Of a stretch of 64,000 nucleotides of DNA, positions 7,508-16,203 are shown one piece after another. Made by a program: the position numbers and the translations under genes. Every line of letters starts with the position of its first letter. Position 1 is the first letter of the stretch. The notes below the pieces were generated by a model that saw nothing but the letters and a program-made list of their open reading frames with translations, did no database searches and was not told where the DNA came from. Source of the stretch: Caldilineaceae bacterium (GTDB taxonomy: Bacteria; Chloroflexota; Anaerolineae; Caldilineales; Caldilineaceae); contig JAPKMW010000001.1 of assembly GCA_026645575.1 (NCBI GenBank), forward strand, positions 248,001 to 312,000. Direction: 5' to 3'.

Positions 7508-9757
7508 TCAAGGTAGCAAGGGTAGGTCAAGACGGACGACCACGCCCCCCTCCGACGCAGTGGCAATGGTGCAGACGCCACCCACTTCAGTGGCCCGTTC
7601 CTGCATTGATTGCAGACCAACGCCGCTACGGATAGTGGCCGGCAACCCGACGCCATCATCCTGGATGATGATCTGCAAGGCGTTGTTCATCGTGAAGACG
7701 ATGGTGCAATGGCGCGCCTGGGCATGACGAATCACATTGTTGAGCGCCTCCTGAACAATGCGAAAGGCCGCCACTTCAATCGCCGCCGGGATCTCCGGCA
7801 GCGTCTCCGGCGCATCCACGGTGATCGGGAGAACCGTGGTTGCCCCCACATTGGCGACATGCTCGCGGATCGCCTCGACTAGGCCAAACTCATCCAACGT
7901 CGGCGGGCGCAGGGCATAGACCAGCCGGCGCACTTCGGTTACGGTCTTTTCACTCTGGTTCATCACTTCGTCGAGCAGCCGTTCGGCTACATCGGGCTTG
8001 TCGCGTAGCAGTTGCCGCGCTGCCGCCAACTTTAGCCCCTGACCGGCCAGCACCGGGCCTAAGCCATCATGCAAGTCACGGCGCAAGCGGCGGCGTTCTT
8101 CTTCTCGCGCCGACACTGTGCGCACGCGCGCTTCCTGCACTTCATCAGTTAGTTGGATCGTGCGCGCTGTCGTGGCGGCCAGTTGGGCAATGGTGTTCAG
8201 TAAGGCTAGATCCGCTGGTGAAAAATGTTCACCAGGCGCCCGCGGGGCAACAACCAATTGCCCGATCACCTGGTGCTGATAACTCATGGCGATCACTTCC
8301 ACCTCCTGTGGACGCTCACCAACGCTCGCCGCCGTGACACCTATCCCATCAGCCCGTTGGAGTTCAATCGCCACAAAAGGCAATTTTAGCGCTTGGGCCA
8401 CGGTTGCTGCCAGCGTCGGCAAGACCGCACTGGGCGAAAGCGTTGTTTCCAGCCCACTCGCCAGCCTGGTGATCACGCCGGCCGGATCATCGCGCTCGCC
8501 ATAAATATAGCGATCCACCGTGCGTTGAATCCGCGCTCGTAACGGTTGGAAGAGAACGGCGACGACGCCGGTGGCAATGACCGTTGTGATCGTCTGTTGA
8601 TTCTTGCGCTGGAAAAAACGATTGCACAGCGCCACCAACGCACCATAGAGTGCGATGGTAAGCCCGGTTAGTGGAAGATAGACCAGGGTGCGTTTGATCC
8701 ACTGGTCAATATCATAGAGGCGATATTTCATAATGGCAATGCCCAAGGCCACAGGTACGGCAATTAGAATCGTGCGATAGAGTAAAAAAAGGGTATCAGC
8801 GAGCGATGGCGACAAGGTAATCTGCAACAAAAACGGCAAGTTGGCGCCAACCCAGGAGGCGCCGGCAAGTCCCATCACATAGGTCATCCACTTGATCTGC
8901 TGGCGTTCTTCTTGGGTTACACCGCGCCAACGCCCAACTGGTGAAAGGGCGGAGATGAGACAAAGCGCCGCCAACCGCCACAGATCATTCACCCGCAACG
9001 AGACAAGGGACGCCACCAGTAGCCCAAGCAGCCCAAGCAAATGGCGCGCTTCCTGGCCGGTTTGCCGCCAGAGGGCAACGAGCAGCGGCAACACGACGAG
9101 GACAGGCAGTGGTCGCAGGAAGCGGGCGTAGCGGGCGCTGGTGGGCAGGCCAAAGGGATTGGGAATTGACGGCCAACCCAGTAAGCCGTTTTCCAGTGGG
9201 ATCGGGGCAAAGGCGTAACTCGGTAAGGCCACCACATGGGACGCCACCACATGCCAGAAATAGGGGCGCCACCAGGCGGAGGGTAAGCGTCCGTTGGGAA
9301 AAAAGAGGGGGAAAAAGACAAAGAAAAGACTAATGCGCGGCGCCCAAAGCCAATGTTGCAGCCACCCCGCGACCTTATGCAGCGGCAGGCGTCGCGTTGG
9401 CGCAATAAAGAAGCCGTGGATGGCATAGAGCGTGCAGAAGCTCTCCAGGTGATTGAGCAACCCCATGAGTAACATCAGCCAGCCGATCCGATTGCCCTGT
9501 CGCCGGCGCAGCACAAGCAACCCCGCCGTGGCGAAGCTGGTGAGGGTCGCCAATTGCAGGATGCGCACCCAGTAGTCACGGCGTAGATCTCCCTGTTTTT
9601 CTCCACGTTGCAGCCGCAAGCGATAGACGGGACCATGCAACGGCAGTTGGACGAGCGCCAGCGCCGTCAACAACAGCCAGAGAAAAAAGGCGATGGGTCG
9701 AGTATAGGTCGCCCAAAACCGTTGGAAACGAAGACGATAGGATATTCGTTGCGCCAT
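7508..9757 (-). CDS. Membrane-bound NarL-family sensor histidine kinase
   Basis: 749 residues from ATG 9757 (MAQRISYRL). A longer frame from a TTG at 9850 runs into a palindrome and is unlikely. About nine transmembrane segments fill residues 15-400, so the sensor is in or near the membrane. A GAF-like segment follows, then a HisKA_3 dimerisation domain with H563 in RRDLHDGLGPVLAG, and a HATPase domain (DDGVGLP; GVGLQSMQERA). This is the family that phosphorylates LuxR-type regulators such as the gene immediately downstream. The start codon follows a TATACT box by exactly six bases, which suggests a leaderless mRNA. The ligand is unknown. Confidence 0.93.
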   Translation of the reverse strand: MAQRISYRLRFQRFWATYTRPIAFFLWLLLTALALVQLPLHGPVYRLRLQRGEKQGDLRRDYWVRILQLATLTSFATAGLLVLRRRQGNRIGWLMLLMGLLNHLESFCTLYAIHGFFIAPTRRLPLHKVAGWLQHWLWAPRISLFFVFFPLFFPNGRLPSAWWRPYFWHVVASHVVALPSYAFAPIPLENGLLGWPSIPNPFGLPTSARYARFLRPLPVLVVLPLLVALWRQTGQEARHLLGLLGLLVASLVSLRVNDLWRLAALCLISALSPVGRWRGVTQEERQQIKWMTYVMGLAGASWVGANLPFLLQITLSPSLADTLFLLYRTILIAVPVALGIAIMKYRLYDIDQWIKRTLVYLPLTGLTIALYGALVALCNRFFQRKNQQTITTVIATGVVAVLFQPLRARIQRTVDRYIYGERDDPAGVITRLASGLETTLSPSAVLPTLAATVAQALKLPFVAIELQRADGIGVTAASVGERPQEVEVIAMSYQHQVIGQLVVAPRAPGEHFSPADLALLNTIAQLAATTARTIQLTDEVQEARVRTVSAREEERRRLRRDLHDGLGPVLAGQGLKLAAARQLLRDKPDVAERLLDEVMNQSEKTVTEVRRLVYALRPPTLDEFGLVEAIREHVANVGATTVLPITVDAPETLPEIPAAIEVAAFRIVQEALNNVIRHAQARHCTIVFTMNNALQIIIQDDGVGLPATIRSGVGLQSMQERATEVGGVCTIATASEGGVVVRLDLPLLP

Positions 9758-9763
9758 CCATAG

Positions 9764-9794
9764 AGTATAACACAAAACGAGGGGGATTCGGCAA
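9764..9794 (-). promoter_or_regulatory. Candidate promoter of the two-component operon, leaderless type
   Basis: Minus-strand -10 TATACT (9769-9764) is followed by six bases and then the ATG at 9757, placing the transcription start at or next to the start codon. A weak -35 TTGCCG (9794-9789) is 19 bases away, longer than optimal. Confidence 0.5.
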
Positions 9795-9845
9795 GGGCAG
9801 CGTACGCCACCGCTAGGGCTTATGGCAGAAGTGCTCATCGCCTCA

Positions 9846-9909
9846 CCCAATCAACCCGTTTGATAACCGTTCAATCATGATTGAACGGTTATCAAACGGG
9901 TTGATTGGG
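9846..9909. repeat. Perfect 64-nt palindrome
   Basis: Positions 9846-9909 read identically on both strands, with no loop and a centre at 9877/9878. The half-site begins CCCAATCAACCCGTTTG. It lies six bases past the stop of the metalloprotease gene and upstream of the kinase gene. It could be a terminator or a dispersed palindrome. Confidence 0.85.
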
Positions 9910-9914
9910 GGGCT

Positions 9915-12900
9915 TCACCGTTGGATGAGCGGTAAATAGAGTCGCTGCTTGCCTGGGATAGTTCCCACTTGCTTCGGCGGCAGTAAGCGCCAGGTGAAGC
10001 CGACGGGTGCGCTATCGACCTGGCCGTCGTTGACGATCAACTCAAAGTGCAGATCCGTAACTGCCGCGACGGGTGTCACGGGGAAAGGCGCCAGGCGTTG
10101 GTTTGGATTCGCCAACACCACCGGCGGCCCGCCAACCTGTCGCCAGCGGTAGTTTAAGCGATCCAGATCAGGATCATAGCTCAACCCGCCATCAAGATAG
10201 AGCGTTATCGGCTTGGTTACATGCAATTGGACATTCGGCCCGCCGCTAGCCACGGGTGGTTGATTGGCTGGGCTGGGCGGGTCGCCAAAGTAGGCCGCAA
10301 CCCAGGTAGCCGGGGTGGAATGGGCGGCGGTAGGCGGCCAATTGTAAGTGTCGTGCAACAGATCGGTGATTTCGTGTTTGACCATCAGCCGCGCTGCATG
10401 TTGCCAACCGCCGAGTAAGCCGTCATCAATGCGCATTTCCGCACTCCACCCCGTTGCCGTCGGATAGACCGCACTGGCAAAACCAGGCTTGGGGTTGGGA
10501 TTGGTCGTCATGACATTGAAAAAGGCCATGGTCTGGACGGCAATGCCATTCTGATCGACAAAGAAGCCAATATCGCCGGGGGTGGCCTGACCGCCGCTGT
10601 TGTCTGCATCCACTTGTAGCCCAACCCAATGCGCTCCTTCACTGCTAACGCTCTGGTCAGTAAAGCAGACATAAAGCGACCCCTCGGCCCGAATCATCTG
10701 GACGGCGGGTCGCCGGTTGCTCAGACGGGCGGCGCGACTTTGGGGCAGGGCGATGGTGAGGCTGCCCTCATAGGCGTTTTCGGCGCACATGCCATCCAGA
10801 CCGGGCGTGAGGCGGCTGGTCGGAATGACCAGCGGTTGCACGGCAAAATTGATGCTACTGGCGCCCGTCAACCCTGTGCTGTCGGTGGCGCTCAAGGTCA
10901 GTGTATAGTCGCCGGGGATCAGGTCGCGCAGGGTGATCAAGCTGCCACTCAACGTTTGCGAGATGGGGCCACGCAGCGTCCATTGCAATTGGTCAGATCC
11001 CAAGCTGCCTTCGTCGGCGTCAAGCGCCAAACCGTAGACTTGGTGATTGCTGCCATAAGCGAGCCGCTGCCCATTGACCAGATTGTCGATTCGCGGACGG
11101 GGTGGATGGGGGGTAATGGCAAAGGGCGCACTAGTCGCTAGGCCGGTGAGGAAGCCATCGCTGACCAGCAGCCGCAGCCGCGCCCGCTGGCTGGCTGGTA
11201 GGTTGCGCGTTCCCAGGCGGGTTTCATTGCCTTGCAAACCCTGTCCCAATGCGCGCCAGGTCGCCCCATCATCACTACTGTAGAGCAGCGTGACGGTGAG
11301 CGGATCGCCGTCGGCGTCGGTGGCGGCCCAGGCCAGCGTAATGCGTTCGGCGCGCTCGTCTAGCGTGAATTCAGTCAGGGTCACTTGGGGTGCATTGGCG
11401 CTGAAGCCCTGCTCGGCCAGCACCTGGTTATTGGCGACCAATTGCACGCGCTGGGCTTGGGGTGGGAACGGGACATATTGCATAAAGGTGAGTGGCTCCA
11501 CCAAGTCGCTATGGCCGGAGGATTCGCTGGAAATGACCGCCGTGGCCTGAATCGTCGCCCCGGCGGCGTCAAGCAGGCGAATCTGATAGGGCGAATCAGC
11601 GCGTTGTGCTGCCGTGGTGGCCGATTCAATGATCTGTTCCGCCGGAGCGGCCACGGTGGGAAGACGTTGCAGCCGGCGAAAGGCGCCGGTCGCGCCATTT
11701 TCGGCCAACCGCCCCTGCACCAACAACACCTCATCGGTTGCGGTTGCTTGCGCCGCGGCCACAAAAGGCGACAGCGGCCACAACCGCTGGTTGTGGAGGA
11801 GCCAATGCCAGCCTAATAGTGAGGGCCACTTGTTTCCGCCATAGGACATGAGATCCGAGTTGCTGATCGGTAGCCGCGCACTTAATCCGACAGTATCAAA
11901 CCCCACATAAGTTGCCGGGTCGGCCAAGTCCGTTGGCCCCAGCGTGCAAGGGTCATAGGTGATGGGAACGCCCATGGGCGGGCCAAGCCCCAAACCGGGC
12001 CAATCGAACTTCTGCTCTTTCTTCGGCAGGTTACCACACTTGGTGTGACGGCGGCCAAAGTTGTGGATCAATTCATGGGCAATCGTGCCGCTGCTGCCGC
12101 TCACTGCCATGATCACATGGCCGGGGGTGCGGCCAAAGCCACTATACGGCCCCCACGGCGTATCGGGATGCACCACACCCAGCCAATGGGTATTGCCGGG
12201 GCAGGGCGCAGTCGAGATCGATGCCAAATATTCTAAGGCGTCGCGCCCGCCGCCGTCGCCCCAGTCGCCGTCATCGTACATATAGAAAGGGTCGCCGTCG
12301 TCGCTGAGGACAAAGAGATACTCCTCATAAGCATCGTCCAGCCAGGAATAGTGAAATTCATGCACCTTGATTGCCGAGACCGGCAGCAGCTTGTGGAGAT
12401 GGGCCAGGACGCCCGGCATGTTGGGTGCAATGGCATCCGGCACGGGCGCTTCGGTCAACATGGGGATTGCCGCCAGGCAGGTCGTCTCTCGCTGGAAGAC
12501 ATCGACAGTGACGCTCACATCGTTGTTGAGGAAACCCAGTCCGCCCGCTTCGGCAACGGCGGCGTTGGGGTTCACCACCATCGTCAATTCGAGTTTGCTA
12601 GGGGTGAGCGCCCCGGCAAAGCCGCCTGTCTGATTTTGCACCCAACTGGTGGGCAGTTCAAAGAGAAAGGTGCGACTTGGCCCTGCCCGTTGGGTGGCGA
12701 GATCGGTTGTCCCATCGACCACTACATCCTTGACGGGCGCCAGGGGCGAACCTGGCAACACTTTGCCGTCCAGCAGGCCAGTCAACCGGGCCGTCACCTG
12801 AAAACCGGCTGCGCCAGTTGAATCAAGCGGCACGTTGGCATAGCCGCGCACCACCGTGCGGCTGCCAGCCACCAGCGGAAAATCATGGTGTAAATTTTGG

Positions 12901-14264
12901 ATCGCCTGGTTGACCTCCAGATGGGTGGCGGCAATATCAACGGCTATGGGTGGCGCGTCGGTGGGGTAGCGGTAGATCTGGTTGCCGCGGGCAAAGAAGA
13001 GCCAGCGGTCGTCGCTGGCGAGCATGGTTCCGCCGTCCGCTTTCTCCAAAATGGGGCAAAAGAAGCTCAAGCAGGGGCCGGACTCACTGCCGACAAAGAG
13101 CCGACGCCGGTAGATGCGTGTGCCGGGTTGTAAGGTGCAACCATTGGCATCGCAATCATAGACCACGACGCTAATGTAGATGTTTTTGGGCGCGGGGGTG
13201 AGACCGTCGCTATCGGTGGCGACGCTGACGACATGGCTTTCACTGTGGATCGTCTGCAAGGTGTCCGGCCATAGCGCGGTCAGCTTGCCGCTTTCCGGTT
13301 CGATTTCCAACAGATCGCCATGCGGGAAAAATTCAGTCTGCGGCGGGCGATGAATGGCGGCAAAGATTTTGGCAATGCGTTGCTCATTCTTGTACTCAAC
13401 CGTATGGATGGCAAAGTCGGCCACATACTCGGCCAGCTTGATCACCTGTTTGGCTGCTTCGGCATGGGGTTGGTAGCGGTAGAGATGCCCCTCGGCGGTG
13501 AGCCAGACAAAGGCGTCAACATTGCTCCTGCCGGCTGTGTAGGTCACGGCTTCGATTTTGACCACCGCCCCGACATTGTTATGGGTAAAGAGGAATTCCG
13601 CCGGGGCGCTGTCATCCGCCTTCAGGCGATAAAAGGTGTTGCGCTGCGTTTCGTCGCCAGGGGTGAGCGGGGTGGGGTCAAGAAAGATCCGGTCGGCCCA
13701 CAGGAGACGATCCGCCTCATCGATCGCCAACACCGCACCGGTCGGCGTTTCATTGTTTAGCAGCGACAGGCGTGGCGCATGGCTCAAGGGGGTGGCCGCA
13801 TCAGTTGGGCCGGCGCTGATCGCTTTGCGCTGCAATTGACGATCAGCAAAAAAGTAGAGCTGCTGACCAACGCGCAGCACATTGGCGGTGGGAGCGCTCT
13901 GCAAGAGCGCACAATTCCTCTTTTCGACGGTGTGAATGCCGCCATCCAGCCACCCTTTGATCTGCACAGTGGCGCCATCGTCGGTGAATTCACCGGAACC
14001 GGGGCAGACATTGGGGAGATGAGTTGTATCCCACCAGGTCAAGCCGGTGAGCAATGCGGCAAAGGGGCCGGCATTGGCCGGTTGATAGAGCTGATAGCCG
14101 CGCCCGCCACTCCCCTGCCAGGTCGCAATGGCTTCGGGGGTGGGCGGTGGTTGCGCCAGGGGTGCGGCTTGGGCGGTCGGCATGCCGCCAGGGCGCAGCA
14201 GCAGTAGACTCAGCAGCAAGAGCATACCCGCCGCCCCGATCAACCATCCTCTCCATCTTCGCAT
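9915..14264 (-). CDS. Large exported metzincin-type zinc metalloprotease with C-terminal beta domains
   Basis: 1,449 residues from ATG 14264, which follows GGAGGAAGGA; the longer open frame upstream has no start signal. A signal peptide (RRWRGWLIGAAGMLLLL, ending near AQAA) points to export. The N-terminal half is beta-rich and unrecognised. Residues 730-740 read HELIHNFGRRH, the metzincin zinc motif HExxHxxGxxH with catalytic E731, and LMSYGG near M806 fits the Met-turn. Ig/PKD-like domains follow, including DPDLDRLNYRWRQVGG near the end. The protein ends LYLPLIQR, a tail shared with other exported proteins here. It is probably a secreted protease; the substrate is unknown. Its promoter carries variant TGGGACA direct repeats. 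Confidence 0.88.
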   Translation of the reverse strand: MRRWRGWLIGAAGMLLLLSLLLLRPGGMPTAQAAPLAQPPPTPEAIATWQGSGGRGYQLYQPANAGPFAALLTGLTWWDTTHLPNVCPGSGEFTDDGATVQIKGWLDGGIHTVEKRNCALLQSAPTANVLRVGQQLYFFADRQLQRKAISAGPTDAATPLSHAPRLSLLNNETPTGAVLAIDEADRLLWADRIFLDPTPLTPGDETQRNTFYRLKADDSAPAEFLFTHNNVGAVVKIEAVTYTAGRSNVDAFVWLTAEGHLYRYQPHAEAAKQVIKLAEYVADFAIHTVEYKNEQRIAKIFAAIHRPPQTEFFPHGDLLEIEPESGKLTALWPDTLQTIHSESHVVSVATDSDGLTPAPKNIYISVVVYDCDANGCTLQPGTRIYRRRLFVGSESGPCLSFFCPILEKADGGTMLASDDRWLFFARGNQIYRYPTDAPPIAVDIAATHLEVNQAIQNLHHDFPLVAGSRTVVRGYANVPLDSTGAAGFQVTARLTGLLDGKVLPGSPLAPVKDVVVDGTTDLATQRAGPSRTFLFELPTSWVQNQTGGFAGALTPSKLELTMVVNPNAAVAEAGGLGFLNNDVSVTVDVFQRETTCLAAIPMLTEAPVPDAIAPNMPGVLAHLHKLLPVSAIKVHEFHYSWLDDAYEEYLFVLSDDGDPFYMYDDGDWGDGGGRDALEYLASISTAPCPGNTHWLGVVHPDTPWGPYSGFGRTPGHVIMAVSGSSGTIAHELIHNFGRRHTKCGNLPKKEQKFDWPGLGLGPPMGVPITYDPCTLGPTDLADPATYVGFDTVGLSARLPISNSDLMSYGGNKWPSLLGWHWLLHNQRLWPLSPFVAAAQATATDEVLLVQGRLAENGATGAFRRLQRLPTVAAPAEQIIESATTAAQRADSPYQIRLLDAAGATIQATAVISSESSGHSDLVEPLTFMQYVPFPPQAQRVQLVANNQVLAEQGFSANAPQVTLTEFTLDERAERITLAWAATDADGDPLTVTLLYSSDDGATWRALGQGLQGNETRLGTRNLPASQRARLRLLVSDGFLTGLATSAPFAITPHPPRPRIDNLVNGQRLAYGSNHQVYGLALDADEGSLGSDQLQWTLRGPISQTLSGSLITLRDLIPGDYTLTLSATDSTGLTGASSINFAVQPLVIPTSRLTPGLDGMCAENAYEGSLTIALPQSRAARLSNRRPAVQMIRAEGSLYVCFTDQSVSSEGAHWVGLQVDADNSGGQATPGDIGFFVDQNGIAVQTMAFFNVMTTNPNPKPGFASAVYPTATGWSAEMRIDDGLLGGWQHAARLMVKHEITDLLHDTYNWPPTAAHSTPATWVAAYFGDPPSPANQPPVASGGPNVQLHVTKPITLYLDGGLSYDPDLDRLNYRWRQVGGPPVVLANPNQRLAPFPVTPVAAVTDLHFELIVNDGQVDSAPVGFTWRLLPPKQVGTIPGKQRLYLPLIQR

Positions 14265-14330
14265 GTTGTTTCCTTCCTCCAAGGGGTCAAGTCTAGATGA
14301 CATTACCTTCGCAACCGATTGCTGCTCCTC

Positions 14331-14396
14331 AGGATACCAAAGGTGCGGTCGGTTGTCATGAGACTTTGTCCCAAGCAGGGCGGGAAAAATGTCCCA
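14331..14396 (-). promoter_or_regulatory. Promoter with variant direct-repeat operator upstream of the metalloprotease
   Basis: Minus strand: TGGGACATT (14396-14388) and TGGGACAAA (14373-14365), 23 bp apart. After 28 bases comes TATCCT (14336-14331) with an extended TGG. The -35 position reads ATGACA. The repeat-to-minus-10 distance equals that of the TGAGACAAA promoters at 52.9, 54.2 and 57.2 kb. Confidence 0.5.
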
Positions 14397-14421
14397 ACAT
14401 GCGCTGATGAGGTACTGTTGG

Positions 14422-15453
14422 CTACAACCTGATCCCCTGCAAATTTTCCAGTGAAAGCAAGTTATGGACCAGATAATCCGGCGATTCGTCCCACGCTTCA
14501 CCGGTGGCGATGCCGCGCAAGGCGGTGAGAATTTCAATCATACGCCGGCAGCGGATAAAAGGAATGATCAGCGCAAATTCCGCCTCCGTCACCGGCCCGC
14601 CTGCGGCGGCGTAAGCCTGTAAAAAGGCTTGAGCATCCTTCAAGACCAAAGCATGGGTGTCGTCATCATGGCAGAATTCCCAGATGGCATTGCTCAGATC
14701 GAAGAGCAACCAATCGGGGTGACAGCCATCCCAGTCGAGCAGGGCGGTGACTTCCCCATCGGCTACCAACAGATTACCGCCATGAAAGTCATCATGGAGC
14801 AAGCCAGTTGTGAGAGGACGATCTGAACGCGCCAGGTCGGCGATCCACTGCTGGAGGTAGCTGCGTTCTTCGGCGATTTGTGCGCGCCGTTCCGCGATGG
14901 CCGCGGCCCATTCACCGCAACTTTGCCAGAAGCGTTGACCGATGGGATCTGACGTTTCCGGTGACGTTGCAAGCATTGCTTGAATGGCTGGCCAGGCCAT
15001 CGCGTGCCAATCCCATTCTCGCCAGGCCGCTACACCAGGGCGGGGCGACTGGTCGGGATAGTCCACACTGACGCGGTGAAAGTGCGCCAGAAAGCGCGCC
15101 GCCAGCAGATGCACCTGCTCGCCGTCGGCCATTTCGCCCGGCATCAAGGGCAAGAGGCAAATGATTCGTCCCTGATCGGTAAAATAGCTGCGACCATCCC
15201 GCGTCAGCAGCGGCGCCGGCACTTGCGGCAGGTGGGCGTGCAGGTAGTGTAACAGTCGATGTTCGTAAGCGATGCTCTCGACCGTGGTGGTTGGGTGGCT
15301 CAGGCTGACCACATAGGAAGCGCTTGCGCCATCCAACCACCATAGCCTCTTCCATTCGCCGCCGGTCAGGGGCTCGACTTGGATGATCGGTTCCAGGGCG
15401 TAATGCGCGTGAATGAGTGCAAGCAGGTGATGGGTTTTGTCTATAAAAGCCAT
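14422..15453 (-). CDS. Aminoglycoside-phosphotransferase-fold kinase (APH family)
   Basis: 343 residues with the APH/choline-kinase fold. The catalytic loop is GLLHDDFHGGNLL (HxDxxxxN-like) and the metal-binding motif is LLDWDGCHPDWLLFDL. The N-terminal lobe has ALEPIIQVEPLTGGEWKRLWWLDG. Members phosphorylate small molecules (aminoglycosides, homoserine, thiamine, choline); the substrate cannot be read from sequence, and resistance should not be assumed. It is the last gene of a four-gene cluster, seven bases after the preceding stop, with AAGGAAGGAG upstream of the ATG. Tight spacing suggests co-translation with the unknown membrane proteins before it. Confidence 0.88.
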   Translation of the reverse strand: MAFIDKTHHLLALIHAHYALEPIIQVEPLTGGEWKRLWWLDGASASYVVSLSHPTTTVESIAYEHRLLHYLHAHLPQVPAPLLTRDGRSYFTDQGRIICLLPLMPGEMADGEQVHLLAARFLAHFHRVSVDYPDQSPRPGVAAWREWDWHAMAWPAIQAMLATSPETSDPIGQRFWQSCGEWAAAIAERRAQIAEERSYLQQWIADLARSDRPLTTGLLHDDFHGGNLLVADGEVTALLDWDGCHPDWLLFDLSNAIWEFCHDDDTHALVLKDAQAFLQAYAAAGGPVTEAEFALIIPFIRCRRMIEILTALRGIATGEAWDESPDYLVHNLLSLENLQGIRL

Positions 15454-15460
15454 CGGTCAA

Positions 15461-15772
15461 TTAGCTCCTTCCTTCGTGCAAGCGCGCATGAAAACCAAAG
15501 TTCATGCCTTGTTCAAACACTTGCGCCACCCATTGGCGAAAGGCGTCGCGATCGGTGATATGATACTGAACGCCATTGCTGATAATTTTCAGTGGCGTCG
15601 TGGCGGACAAGTTATATAGCGCTTGCAGGTCGCGGACACATCCCTGGTAGGCCGCCGCGTGGTCATACCATTCAACACCTAACAGTTGGAATTGGAGCGC
15701 GTCATTGACATAGACCCGATGATTGACAGTTGGTTGTGGATGAGCCGCCGTAGCGCCAAGTGATAATTCCAC
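15461..15772 (-). CDS. Hypothetical protein, third gene of a four-gene operon
   Basis: 103 residues, not recognised. It has no signal peptide or membrane segment and looks like a small alpha/beta cytosolic protein (VNHRVYVNDALQFQLLGVEWYDHAAAYQGC). The GTG start at 15772 lies one base after the stop of the preceding gene, and GAGGAG overlaps that gene's end, so translation is probably coupled. Codon use resembles its neighbours. Function unknown. Confidence 0.75.
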   Translation of the reverse strand: MELSLGATAAHPQPTVNHRVYVNDALQFQLLGVEWYDHAAAYQGCVRDLQALYNLSATTPLKIISNGVQYHITDRDAFRQWVAQVFEQGMNFGFHARLHEGRS

Positions 15773-15773
15773 C

Positions 15774-16196
15774 TCAATCTCCTCTCTCCAGCGAATAGAG
15801 CTTGCCGTCCTGACTGCTCACATAGGCGAAACCAGAACCGTCGGCGGTTGCCAATAGGAGATCACGCCGCCAGTCGCCATCGATCCAACGTTGTTGGAAC
15901 CACCCTGCCGGTTGGTTGGCGAAAAGATCATAGTTGTACTGTGACTCGATCACGCCGACGGGTTGCCCATTGCTCTGAAGTTGGAGCGTGACCGGGCCAT
16001 TGTCATTGCCATGCGGCGTCAACGTCATGGTCACGCGATAGACCCCGGCGTTGGCGACATAAATCGTTTGCGCCTGCCCCAACGTGACATCCAACCGCTG
16101 TGGCCTACCTTGCCAAAGCAGGTTGACGAGCAGCGCGGCCAAGCCCAGGCGCAATAAGGTGACAATCAGCATGGCAAACCTGTATCTGGATAACAT
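15774..16196 (-). CDS. Small membrane-anchored protein of unknown function
   Basis: About 140 residues from ATG 16196. One N-terminal hydrophobic helix (FAMLIVTLLRLGLAALLVNLL) is followed by an exported beta-rich domain (YVANAGVYRVTMTLTPHGNDNGPVTLQL). The rest looks like a single-domain periplasmic or extracellular module. The start is uncertain: an in-frame GTG at 16235 would overlap the upstream gene by 32 bases, and AAGGAG is rather far from ATG 16196. It is second in the four-gene operon, between a multi-pass membrane protein and a small cytosolic protein. Confidence 0.75.
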   Translation of the reverse strand: MLSRYRFAMLIVTLLRLGLAALLVNLLWQGRPQRLDVTLGQAQTIYVANAGVYRVTMTLTPHGNDNGPVTLQLQSNGQPVGVIESQYNYDLFANQPAGWFQQRWIDGDWRRDLLLATADGSGFAYVSSQDGKLYSLERGD

Positions 16197-16203
16197 TTCA
16201 TTG

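Noticed and set aside
8956..8964. A further TGAGACAAA inside the histidine kinase gene
   Set aside because: Single copy with no partner 21 bp away and no -10 at the right distance; coding-sequence coincidence.
14422..15453. Antibiotic-resistance aminoglycoside phosphotransferase
   Set aside because: Only the general kinase fold is seen; nothing specific to drug modification, and the gene belongs to an unrelated operon.
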